A DNA stretch of 64,000 nt, taken from Mesorhizobium temperatum (GTDB lineage: Bacteria; Pseudomonadota; Alphaproteobacteria; Rhizobiales; Rhizobiaceae). The stretch covers positions 1 through 64,000 of the forward strand of contig NZ_NPKJ01000015.1 in NCBI RefSeq assembly GCF_002284575.1, written 5' to 3'. Every line of letters begins with the position of its first letter. The first letter of the stretch is position 1. The notes beneath the pieces are model-generated. The model did no database searches and was not told the origin of the DNA. It was given only the letters and a program-made list of their open reading frames with translations. Both the position numbers and the translations under genes were made by a program. Shown here piece by piece: positions 17,814 to 25,495 of the stretch.

Positions 17814-20794
17814 CGGCGTGCCTCCTTGTCGCGTATCGCGGCGCGGATGCGGCTCGGCGTCGCGGGGATTTTGGTGACCAGGACGCCGGTGGCATGGCGG
17901 ATGGCATTGAGGATCGCCGGCGCCGTCGGGATCAGCACATGCTCGCCCAAGCCCTTGGCGCCAAAGGGTCCTTCCGGATCCGGAACTTCGATCAGGATGG
18001 TCTCGATCGGCGGCACGTCGCCGATCGTCGGGATCAGGTAATCGTGCAAATTCTCGGTGCGGCCGGGGATGTACTCCTCCATCAGCGCCATGCCGATGCC
18101 TTGTGCGATGCCGCCCTCGATCTGGCCTTCGGCGAGCAGCGGATTGATCGCCTTGCCGACATCATGCGCGGCGGTGATCTTGATCAGTTTCACCGTACCG
18201 AGCTTGAGGTCAACCTCCAGTTCGGCGATCTGTGCGCCGTAGCCATAGACAGCATAGGGCTTGCCCTGGCCCTTGGCGTCGAGCGGCAGGGTCGGCGGGT
18301 CATAGCTTTCCTCGGCGCGAAAGACCAAGCCGTCGGCATCGGCCTTCAGCGTGGACAAATCGATATGCCGTGTCGCTTCGCCCTCACGGATGACCAGGCT
18401 TGTGCCATCGAGAGCGATCGCCGCTTTCTCCGACACATTGGCGAAGCGCAGCATGGTCTCGCGCAAGGCGCGGCCGGCTTTTTCGGCGGCCTTGCCGGTC
18501 ACAAAGGTCTGGCGCGAGGCGGACGTCTTGCCGGCGTCCGGCGTGATCGCCGTGTCGGCGCTTTTCAGCCGGAATTTTTCCAGCGGCAAGCCAAGCGCAT
18601 CGGCGCAGATCTGGGTGATGACCGTGTTCGAGCCTTGCCCGATATCGACTGCGCCCTGATGCAGGACGACATCGCCAGAGGCGGAGATGCCTACCCTGAT
18701 GGTCGACGGATTGGGCAGCGAGGTATTGCCGCAGCCATACCAGCAGGAGGCGACACCGACGCCGCGTTTCCTGCTGTCATTGGCACTATTGTTGAATGTA
18801 TCGGCATCGACAAGCGCACGCATCCAATGCGGCCGCAGCGCTTCGAGGCACTCGGCGATGCCGACGCCCGATTCAAGCCTCTGGCCTGTAACTGTTTCGA
18901 AGCCGTTACGAAGGCAGTTTTTCACGCGAAAATCGAGCCGATCCAGCCCAAGCTTTTCGGCCAGCTCGTCATAGAGCGTCTCCTGCATGATCGTCGCCTG
19001 CGGCACGCCGAAACCGCGGAAGGCGCCGGAGATCGGGCCATTTGTATGGATGGCGCGGCCTTCGGCGCGATAGTTCGGCGTCGCATAGGGACCGGAGGCG
19101 TGCACCGGTACGCGGTTGGCGACGGTCGGTCCCCAGCTCGCATAGGCGCCGGTGTTGAAATCGCCGGCGAAGACCATGCCGGTGACGAGACCATCGGCAT
19201 CGGCGCCGATCGTCGCCTTCATCTCGGCGGGATGACGCTTGGTGGTCGAGATCATCGATTCATTGCGGGTGTAGGCGAGTGCCGCCGGCCGCCCGGTTTT
19301 CATCGCGACCAGACCGATCAACGGCTGCAACGAGACATCGAGCTTGGAGCCGAAGCCGCCGCCGGTGGCGGTCGGCACGATACGCACCTTGTCGACGGCA
19401 AGGCCAAGCACCTTGGCCACGTCGTCGCGGTCCATGTAGGGCGCCTGCGTGCAGGCGACGACGACCAGCGTGTCGTCATCCATGTAGGCATAGCCGGCCT
19501 CAGGCTCGATATAGGCGTGCTCGACATAGGACGTGTCGATGGCGCCCGAAACCGTGAAAGCCGCGCCGGCGAGGGCGGCCTCCGGGTCACCGCGCTCGAC
19601 AAAGCCGGTGGTGAGCAGGTTTTCCGGCCGGTTCTCGTGGATCAGCTGTACGCCGCCGGCCGGCGCCTCGCAAGGCTGCAGGACATGCGGCAACTCGGTC
19701 CAACGAACAGGAAAATCCGAAAGATCGAGATCGAGGATGGCCTCGCGCTCGCCGGCAACCAGCGCCACCGCCTCGCCACGAAAGCGCGAAAAACCTTCGG
19801 CCAGCGCCGGCTGGTCGGCAAAAGGCGCAATAACGCCGAAGCAGTTCTTTCCCGGAATGTCGGCAGCTGTGAAGACGCCGACGATGCCGGGATGGACTTT
19901 CACCCAGGCGTCGAGATCGCCGAAGGCGAAGCGGGCGTGATAATGCGGCGAGCGAACCACCAGCACCGCCAGCGCATCGGCCGGGAAGGAATCGCCGCCG
20001 AATTTTTCGCCGCCGGTAACTTTCGGCAGGCCGTCGAGCCTGATCGGAGAGGAACCGACGGCGTGGCCTGAGATTGGCATTCTGCGGTCAAGGTCGAGAT
20101 CCAGCCGCTGAAGTTGGTGCTGCCCCTCACCCTTACCCTCTCCCCGTGAAAGACGTGGAGAGGGGGACGCCGGCGCTGGAGCTTGTCCCTTCTCCCCGTC
20201 ACTATACGGCGAGAAGGTGCCGGCAGGCGGATGAGGGGCAGTGCCGTCGGTCGAGAGTTCGCTCGCGAACCGTCCAGCATTCATCACCGCGGCGATGATC
20301 TTGCGGTAGCCGGTGCAGCGGCAGAGGACGCCGCCCAGCGCATCCTGGGTTTCGGCCTCGGTTGGGTTGGGCGTCCTCTCCAGAAGTGCTGTCGCCGCGA
20401 TTAGCAGGCCGGGGGTGCAGATGCCGCATTGCGCCGCGCCCTGGTCGAGGAACGAGGCTTGCAGCGCCGACAATCTGCCGTTGGCGAGACCCTCGACCGT
20501 GGTCACCATGGTGCCAGCGGCAGAAGCCGCTGACATGAGGCAGGCGCAAACGGGTTCGCCGTCGACGAGCACCGTGCAGGCGCCGCAGTCGCCGGCGTCG
20601 CAGCCGATCTTGGTGCCGGTCAGGTGCAATTCGTCGCGCAGCACCGAAGAGAGACGGCGAACCGGCGGTACGCAGACAGAAACGGCGACGCCGTTGACCT
20701 CGAAGATGATGTCGATGCGTTCCATGCTCATGCCAGGCTGAGCCATGCTCATGCCAGGCTGAGCTTTGGTCATGCCAGGCTGAGCTTTGCTCAT
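17810..20794 (-). CDS. Xanthine dehydrogenase-family hydroxylase, fused [2Fe-2S] and molybdopterin subunits
   Basis: A 994-residue protein. Residues about 24-175 form the two [2Fe-2S] domains (C-D-A-G-D-C-G-A-C; C-G-I-C-T-P-G; C-R-C-T-G-Y). From about 240 on is the molybdopterin subunit, ending with the G-Q-I-E-G-G-I-A-Q-G-I-G-M-A-L segment and the active-site Glu in K-G-L-G-E-H. FAD is supplied by the separate upstream gene. Two oddities: the first 24 residues are three 7-residue repeats (A-Q-P-G-M-x-x) encoded by 21-bp tandem repeats with several in-frame ATGs, and residues about 185-225 are encoded by a palindromic repeat element that keeps the frame open. The first ATG overlaps the upstream stop. 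Probable role: hydroxylation of an N-heterocycle such as nicotinate. Confidence 0.87.
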   Translation of the reverse strand: MSKAQPGMTKAQPGMSMAQPGMSMERIDIIFEVNGVAVSVCVPPVRRLSSVLRDELHLTGTKIGCDAGDCGACTVLVDGEPVCACLMSAASAAGTMVTTVEGLANGRLSALQASFLDQGAAQCGICTPGLLIAATALLERTPNPTEAETQDALGGVLCRCTGYRKIIAAVMNAGRFASELSTDGTAPHPPAGTFSPYSDGEKGQAPAPASPSPRLSRGEGKGEGQHQLQRLDLDLDRRMPISGHAVGSSPIRLDGLPKVTGGEKFGGDSFPADALAVLVVRSPHYHARFAFGDLDAWVKVHPGIVGVFTAADIPGKNCFGVIAPFADQPALAEGFSRFRGEAVALVAGEREAILDLDLSDFPVRWTELPHVLQPCEAPAGGVQLIHENRPENLLTTGFVERGDPEAALAGAAFTVSGAIDTSYVEHAYIEPEAGYAYMDDDTLVVVACTQAPYMDRDDVAKVLGLAVDKVRIVPTATGGGFGSKLDVSLQPLIGLVAMKTGRPAALAYTRNESMISTTKRHPAEMKATIGADADGLVTGMVFAGDFNTGAYASWGPTVANRVPVHASGPYATPNYRAEGRAIHTNGPISGAFRGFGVPQATIMQETLYDELAEKLGLDRLDFRVKNCLRNGFETVTGQRLESGVGIAECLEALRPHWMRALVDADTFNNSANDSRKRGVGVASCWYGCGNTSLPNPSTIRVGISASGDVVLHQGAVDIGQGSNTVITQICADALGLPLEKFRLKSADTAITPDAGKTSASRQTFVTGKAAEKAGRALRETMLRFANVSEKAAIALDGTSLVIREGEATRHIDLSTLKADADGLVFRAEESYDPPTLPLDAKGQGKPYAVYGYGAQIAELEVDLKLGTVKLIKITAAHDVGKAINPLLAEGQIEGGIAQGIGMALMEEYIPGRTENLHDYLIPTIGDVPPIETILIEVPDPEGPFGAKGLGEHVLIPTAPAILNAIRHATGVLVTKIPATPSRIRAAIRDKEARR
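20120..20241. repeat. Palindromic repeat element inserted in frame in the hydroxylase gene
   Basis: The terminal inverted repeats ctgcccctca (20120-20129) and tgaggggcag (20232-20241) enclose two smaller hairpins (ccctctcccc/ggagaggg and ccttctccccgt/acggcgagaagg). The word set is shared with the intergenic copy at 14286-14337. It encodes the low-complexity linker between the iron-sulfur and molybdenum domains. Confidence 0.85.
20729..20791. repeat. Three 21-bp tandem repeats at the hydroxylase start
   Basis: Units 20729-20749, 20750-20770 and 20771-20791 each begin catgccaggctgagc. On the minus strand each encodes seven residues and carries an in-frame ATG, so the gene has a ladder of possible start codons just after the translational-coupling ATGA. 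Confidence 0.9.
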
Positions 20795-21669
20795 GCGGCC
20801 ACCGCCTTGTCATTCAACGCCTGACCCGCGGCACCGAGAACGGCGCGGGCGACGATCTCGCGCGCGGCGTCCAGCCGGTATTCGGCGCTGCCGCGCACAT
20901 CGCCGATCGGCGAAAGCTCGTCCATCGGTGCGGACTGGATCGCAGTGGCGAGAGCGCGGTTGACCGGGAGGCCGCGCAAGGCTGCTTCGACGCCCGAGAG
21001 ACGCTTGGCGACAACCGAACAGGAGCCGACGGCGACGGCAGCGTCGCCGACGATGCCATCCTCAATGGTCAAGCGGGCCGCCACCATGGCGATGGAGATG
21101 ACGAGATAGCGACGCGCGCCGAGCTTCACGAAAGCCGACGTGCCGGTGGCCACGTTTTTCGGCACGCGGATGGCGGTGACCATTTCGCCCGGCTGCAGTT
21201 CCGTGCGGCGGTTTCCCAGGATAAATTTTTCCAGCGGCAGATGGCGGACCATCGCCACCGAGTGCAGTTCGACCTCGGCGTCGAGAACGAGCAGCGCCGG
21301 CACGCCGTCGGCGGCCGGAGAGGCATTGCAGAGATTGCCGGCGATGGAGGCGACGTTCTGGATCTGCACGGAGCCGACTTCCCGCGCCGCCTGCTTCAGT
21401 GCATCGAAAGCCGCCGGCAGCGGATGACGGATAAGATCTGTCCAGGTCGTGCGCGCGCCGAGGAGCCAATGGTCATCGGTTTCGGCTATACCGCGCAGCG
21501 TTGCGAGACCGTTGATGTCGAGGACATTTTCGCGGAAAGGCTTGGCTCCTTGCGCCGGATAGAAATCGGTGCCGCCGGCAAGGATGCGCCACGGAGCCTC
21601 GCCAAGCAAAGCGAGCGCCTCGTCGACCGTGGTGGGTTTCGCGTAACGGATCACGCTTTGCCTTCCCAA
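20791..21669 (-). CDS. Xanthine dehydrogenase-family FAD subunit
   Basis: A 292-residue FAD-binding subunit of a molybdenum hydroxylase (CO-dehydrogenase medium-chain type). The FAD-binding motifs are visible as I-L-A-G-G-T-D-F (about residues 29-36) and I-A-G-N-L-C-N-A-S-P-A-A-D (about 108-120), followed by the C-terminal CO-dehydrogenase flavoprotein domain. It passes electrons from the [2Fe-2S] centres of its partner to NAD+ or another acceptor. It is the first gene of the minus-strand operon, and its stop overlaps the partner's first ATG by 4 bases. An alternative start is the GTG four codons in. Confidence 0.9.
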   Translation of the reverse strand: MGRQSVIRYAKPTTVDEALALLGEAPWRILAGGTDFYPAQGAKPFRENVLDINGLATLRGIAETDDHWLLGARTTWTDLIRHPLPAAFDALKQAAREVGSVQIQNVASIAGNLCNASPAADGVPALLVLDAEVELHSVAMVRHLPLEKFILGNRRTELQPGEMVTAIRVPKNVATGTSAFVKLGARRYLVISIAMVAARLTIEDGIVGDAAVAVGSCSVVAKRLSGVEAALRGLPVNRALATAIQSAPMDELSPIGDVRGSAEYRLDAAREIVARAVLGAAGQALNDKAVAA

Positions 21670-21981
21670 AAAGGGCCTCCTCGAGAGGGGCTTCCCGACG
21701 GAACCTTCCGGCGTCCAAACCGGTCAAATTCATTCGTATGCAAATGATATCAAGCCGGCAGGAATTGTCAAAGCCAGAGTTTCGAGCCGCTATCCGCATC
21801 GGCGCGGCGGCACGCATTTGTTTTGCTGTTGGAGTTGACGCAGCCGGCCATCTGGTCAAGTTTCTGCAATCGGTCGCGTCAGCGGCATTTTTTGGTGGAG
21901 CCCGGGTTCGAACACCGGATTCCACGCTTGGCAGACTTCCGGTTCGGGCCATGCCTCCGGGACAAACAAGAGGAGGCCTCC
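21670..21981. other. Divergent promoter region between the hydroxylase operon and pncA
   Basis: These 312 bases hold no gene that I can support. They contain an imperfect palindrome at 21730-21747 (candidate MarR operator), a short tRNA-3'-end-like sequence at 21893-21918 (read on the minus strand it ends in CCACCA) and a good AAGAGGAGG ribosome-binding site just before pncA. No clear -35/-10 pair was assigned. Confidence 0.6.
21730..21747. promoter_or_regulatory. Candidate operator, imperfect 18-bp palindrome
   Basis: The sequence tcattcgtatgcaaatga matches its own reverse complement at 14 of 18 positions. It lies 60-80 bases before the first gene of the hydroxylase operon, where the operon's MarR regulator could bind. 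Assignment to MarR is inference. Confidence 0.4.
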
Positions 21982-22581
21982 ATGGCCGACGAAGCGCTTG
22001 TTGTCATCGACCTGCAGAACGATTTCTGCCCGGGCGGCGCGCTGCCGGTGGCCGGCGGCGACGAGATCGTGCCGCTGGTCAACGACCTGATCCGGCGAAC
22101 CGAACATGTCATGCTGACGCAGGACTGGCACCCCGCCGGCCATTCGAGCTTTGCCTCGAGTCACCCCGGCAAGCAGCCGTTCGAAACGATTGATCTGCCT
22201 TACGGCCAGCAGACGCTGTGGCCGGACCACTGCATCCAGGGCAGCCTGGGTTCGGATTTCCATTCGGGCCTCGCCTGGACCAAGGCCGAACTGGTGATAC
22301 GAAAGGGGTTCCACCCAGAGATCGACAGTTATTCGGCTTTCTACGAGAACGATCGGACGACGCCGACCGGCCTTGCCGGCTATCTCCGGGAGCGCGGCAT
22401 CGACACGCTGACCCTGGTCGGCCTGGCGACCGACTTCTGCGTCGCTTTTTCGGCGCTCGATGCGGTCAAGCAGGGCTTCCACACAACAGTGCGGCTCGAC
22501 GCCTGCCGCGGCATCAATCTCAATGGCTCACTCGAGACGATGCTGAACCGAATGCGCGATGCCGGCGTGACGCTGGCTTGA
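21982..22581 (+). CDS. pncA: Nicotinamidase PncA
   Basis: A 199-residue isochorismatase-fold hydrolase that converts nicotinamide to nicotinate in NAD salvage. All key residues are present: catalytic Asp10 (V-I-D-L-Q-N-D-F), Lys108 (I-R-K-G) and Cys153 (A-T-D-F-C-V), and metal ligands Asp48 and His50 (D-W-H-P-A-G-H) plus His83 (P-D-H-C). The ATG at 21982 follows an AAGAGGAGG site; the frame upstream to 21823 is not coding. It is divergent from the probable N-heterocycle operon, and pncB, the next enzyme of the salvage route, is about 8 kb downstream. Confidence 0.94.
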   Translation: MADEALVVIDLQNDFCPGGALPVAGGDEIVPLVNDLIRRTEHVMLTQDWHPAGHSSFASSHPGKQPFETIDLPYGQQTLWPDHCIQGSLGSDFHSGLAWTKAELVIRKGFHPEIDSYSAFYENDRTTPTGLAGYLRERGIDTLTLVGLATDFCVAFSALDAVKQGFHTTVRLDACRGINLNGSLETMLNRMRDAGVTLA

Positions 22582-22622
22582 ACATCACCAATTGCATTCG
22601 ACACAATTCCAGAGGGGGCCTT

Positions 22623-24053
22623 ATGCGGTTTGCGGCGGCTTTGACGGCGGGCGCTGTGGTGGCAGTCGCAACCCTGTTTCCGGGAATAGCGCTCGCAGCC
22701 GAGGCCCACGAACTGCCGGGCGAAACCATGTCGCTGTGGTGGGCGATGCCCTTTGCCGGCCTGCTTCTGTCGATCGCCACCGGGCCACTACTCTTCCACC
22801 GTGTCTGGGAACACCACTACGGCAAGATCACCCTCATCTGGGCGGCCCTCACGGTTGTGCCGCTGGCGGTTGCGTTCGGCATGCCATCGGCCACAGAGGC
22901 GGTGCTGCATGCGCTGCTCACCGAGTACATGTCGTTCATCATTCTTCTGTTTGCGCTGTTCACCATTTCGGGCGGCATCCTCGTCGCCGGCAACATCCAC
23001 GGCACGCCGCTGGTGAATGCCGGACTGCTGCTGATCGGGGCGATGCTCGCCTCGGTCATCGGGACGACCGGCGCCTCGATGATCCTGATCCGGCCGATCC
23101 TGCGCGCCAACGACAATCGGCCGTTCAACGCCCATGTCGTCATCTTCTTCATTTTCCTGGTGTCCAACATCGGCGGCTCGCTGACGCCGCTCGGCGATCC
23201 GCCGCTGTTCGTCGGCTTCCTGCGCGGCATCGATTTCTTCTGGACCGCTGCGAATCTCTATCAGGAGACACTGTTCGTCGGCGGCCTGGTGCTGGCCGTC
23301 TTCCTGGCCATGGACATGATCCTGCATCGCCGCGAGGCCGGCGCGCCGAAGATCAAGGATCCGACACCGGACACGAAGGTACGCATCCGAGGCCTGCCCA
23401 ACGTCCCGCTGCTGGCCGGGGTGATCGGCGCGATCCTGCTTTCCGCGACCTGGAAGCCGGGCGTGGCTTTCTCCATCCTGGGCGTGGGCCTCGAATTGCA
23501 GAACCTCGTGCGCGACGCCATCATCCTGGCGCTTGCCTTCCTTTCGCTCGGCGTTTCGCGCAAGAGCCACAGGCAGGCGAACAACTTCCACTGGGAGCCG
23601 ATCGCCGAGGTGGCGAAACTGTTTGCCGGCATCTTCATCTGCATCGTACCGGTCATCGCCATTCTCAGGGCCGGTCCCGACGGCGCGCTGGCGCCGCTGG
23701 TCTCGCTTGTCAGCTCGCCTACGGGCGAGCCCAACGACCTCGCGTATTTCTGGATGACCGGAGCGCTGTCATCCTTCCTCGACAATGCGCCGACCTATCT
23801 GGTGTTCTTCGAGCTCGCCGGCGGCGATCCGCAGCATCTGATGACCACCTTCGCCTCGACGTTGGCGGCGATCTCGGCCGGCGCGGTGTTCATGGGCGCC
23901 AACACCTATATCGGCAATGCACCGAACTTTATGGTCTACGCCATTGCCAGACATCGCGGCGTGAAGATGCCGGGCTTCTTCGGTTACATGGCCTGGTCGG
24001 GCGCGGTGCTGATCCCGGCATTTTTGCTTGCCGGCTTTTTGTTCTTCGGGTGA
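22623..24053 (+). CDS. NhaD-like sodium:proton antiporter (CitMHS family membrane protein)
   Basis: A 476-residue polytopic inner-membrane protein with a signal-anchor N-terminus (M-R-F-A-A-A-L-T-A-G) and some 12 hydrophobic helices. Characteristic segments are T-G-P-L-L-F-H, T-I-S-G-G-I-L-V-A-G-N, G-T-T-G-A-S-M-I-L-I-R-P near the middle, S-N-I-G-G-S-L-T-P-L-G-D-P-P-L-F and L-S-S-F-L-D-N-A-P-T-Y-L. These are typical of the ion transporter superfamily members annotated as sodium:proton antiporter or citrate transporter. It starts 42 bases after pncA, so they may share a transcript, and it ends directly against the convergent livF. Confidence 0.85.
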   Translation: MRFAAALTAGAVVAVATLFPGIALAAEAHELPGETMSLWWAMPFAGLLLSIATGPLLFHRVWEHHYGKITLIWAALTVVPLAVAFGMPSATEAVLHALLTEYMSFIILLFALFTISGGILVAGNIHGTPLVNAGLLLIGAMLASVIGTTGASMILIRPILRANDNRPFNAHVVIFFIFLVSNIGGSLTPLGDPPLFVGFLRGIDFFWTAANLYQETLFVGGLVLAVFLAMDMILHRREAGAPKIKDPTPDTKVRIRGLPNVPLLAGVIGAILLSATWKPGVAFSILGVGLELQNLVRDAIILALAFLSLGVSRKSHRQANNFHWEPIAEVAKLFAGIFICIVPVIAILRAGPDGALAPLVSLVSSPTGEPNDLAYFWMTGALSSFLDNAPTYLVFFELAGGDPQHLMTTFASTLAAISAGAVFMGANTYIGNAPNFMVYAIARHRGVKMPGFFGYMAWSGAVLIPAFLLAGFLFFG

Positions 24054-24773
24054 CTACCCTACTCCGACATAACGGCGCACCGCTGATGGGTCGGCGCGCA
24101 ATTCCTCGACATCGACGGTCTCGCGGTTGCGGCCGTTCTCGATGAACGAGACCCGGTCGGCGACGGACAGCACCGCATCGACCCGCTGCTCGACCAGGAT
24201 CGTCGAGACGCCAAGGTCGCGCAGCTTCGACACCGTCTCGCGTATCCTGGCGATCATCGACGGCATCAGCCCTTCGGTCGGCTCGTCGAGCAGAAGCACC
24301 TGCGGTTCGAGACACAGTGCCCGTGCCATGGCCAGCATCTGCTGCTCGCCGCCCGACAGCGTGCCGGAGCGCTGCCTGAGCCGCTGGCGCAGCAGCGGGA
24401 AGAGGTCGAGCACGTTTTCGCGCGTCGCCTTGCCCTTGCCGCGGGCCATCAGGCCGATCTCGATGTTTTCCGCCACCGTCATCTCGGCGAACAGCCGCCT
24501 GCCCTGCGGCACATAGGCGACGCCTGCCTTCGGCACGTCGTGCGCCGGCAGGCCGGTCAATTCCTTGCCGTCGAGCCTGATCGAGCCGGCGCGTGAGGGG
24601 ATGAGGCCCATGATCGCCTTCAGCGTCGTCGTCTTGCCGGCGCCGTTGCGGCCGAACAGGCAAAGCACCTCGCCCTTGTTGAGCACGAGGTCGAGGCCAT
24701 AGAGCACCTGGACCTCGCCGTAGAAGCAGTCGAGCCCGGAGATGGTCAGTGCTTCAGACCGTGTTTCAGTCAT
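24054..24773 (-). CDS. livF: Branched-chain-type ABC importer ATPase LivF
   Basis: A 239-residue ATPase of the hydrophobic/branched-chain amino-acid importer family. Walker A is G-R-N-G-A-G-K-T-T, the signature L-S-G-G-E-Q-Q-M and Walker B V-L-L-L-D-E-P-T-E-G-L. The C-terminal H-loop neighbourhood (L-V-E-Q-R) has Arg-Val where most members have Asn, and the usual H-loop His is not obvious. Its start overlaps the livG stop (ATGA). It is the last gene of the five-gene transporter operon and abuts the convergent antiporter gene. The family takes up amino acids, urea, amides or aromatic acids, so the name reflects homology rather than substrate. Confidence 0.9.
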   Translation of the reverse strand: MTETRSEALTISGLDCFYGEVQVLYGLDLVLNKGEVLCLFGRNGAGKTTTLKAIMGLIPSRAGSIRLDGKELTGLPAHDVPKAGVAYVPQGRRLFAEMTVAENIEIGLMARGKGKATRENVLDLFPLLRQRLRQRSGTLSGGEQQMLAMARALCLEPQVLLLDEPTEGLMPSMIARIRETVSKLRDLGVSTILVEQRVDAVLSVADRVSFIENGRNRETVDVEELRADPSAVRRYVGVG

Positions 24774-25495
24774 GGGGTCGTCCCCAGATAGGCGTCCTGC
24801 ACCTCGGCGTTGGCGCGGACCTGCTCGGGCGTGCCTTCAGCCAAGATCTTTCCGGCGTTGAAGACGGTGATGCGATCGGCAAGCTGCATGACCACCGGCA
24901 TGTTGTGTTCGATCAGAAGCACGGTGGCGCTTTTGGCGATCTCGCGCACCAGCCCGATGAAATTGTCGATCTCGCTGTCGGCCAGGCCCTGCGTCGGCTC
25001 GTCGAGGATCAGCAGGCGCGGCTTCAGCGCCAGCCCCATGGCCACTTCGAGCAGGCGCTGATGGCCATAGGATAATTGCCCGGCCGGCATGTGGGCGCGG
25101 TCGGCAAGGCCCGTGCGCTCCAGCGCCGCCATGGCGCTGGCATGCACGGCACCTTTCGAGCGGCCATCGGTCAGCGTGCGCTGTACCGGCAGCGCGACAT
25201 TGTCGTAGGCGGTGAGATTGGCAAAGACGCTGGTGATCTGGAAGGTGTAGGCGATGCCAAGGCGAACCCTGGCGTAGGCCGGCAGGTTGGTGATGTCGGC
25301 GCCGTCGAAGACGATCATGCCCGACGATGGCTGGATGCGGCCGCTGACCAGGCTGACGAAGGTGGTCTTGCCGGCGCCATTCGGGCCGATAACGGCGCGA
25401 ATCTCGCCCGGCATGAGCGCAAAGTCGACGCCGTCGACGGCGCGCAGGCCGCCGAAATTGCGGGACAGGCCTTTGGTCGTCAGCAGCGGCGTCAT
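24770..25495 (-). CDS. livG: Branched-chain-type ABC importer ATPase LivG
   Basis: A 241-residue ATPase that pairs with LivF. Walker A is G-P-N-G-A-G-K-T-T, the signature is L-S-Y-G-H-Q-R-L-L-E-V-A, Walker B is L-L-I-L-D-E-P-T-Q-G-L and the H-loop is L-I-E-H-N-M. The signature motif L-S-Y-G rather than L-S-G-G is usual for LivG. The ATG at 25495 overlaps the livM stop by 4 bases and is preferred over the ATG three codons upstream. Confidence 0.9.
   Translation of the reverse strand: MTPLLTTKGLSRNFGGLRAVDGVDFALMPGEIRAVIGPNGAGKTTFVSLVSGRIQPSSGMIVFDGADITNLPAYARVRLGIAYTFQITSVFANLTAYDNVALPVQRTLTDGRSKGAVHASAMAALERTGLADRAHMPAGQLSYGHQRLLEVAMGLALKPRLLILDEPTQGLADSEIDNFIGLVREIAKSATVLLIEHNMPVVMQLADRITVFNAGKILAEGTPEQVRANAEVQDAYLGTTP

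Noticed and set aside
17894..20071. Long plus-strand open frame of 725 codons
   Set aside because: It lies opposite the hydroxylase gene, which has all family motifs. High GC leaves antisense frames open. The translated product is low-complexity and matches no family pattern.
20729..20791. CRISPR-like array
   Set aside because: The repeats are directly adjacent with no spacers and lie in a coding frame; a tandem repeat is the right description.
21893..21918. Complete tRNA gene
   Set aside because: Only a T-arm and acceptor-like end; no D-arm or anticodon arm upstream on either strand.
22218..22622. Extended N-terminus of the antiporter frame overlapping pncA
   Set aside because: The frame overlaps pncA, and a start at 22623 gives a normal signal-anchor; the upstream part is out of frame with a clear gene.
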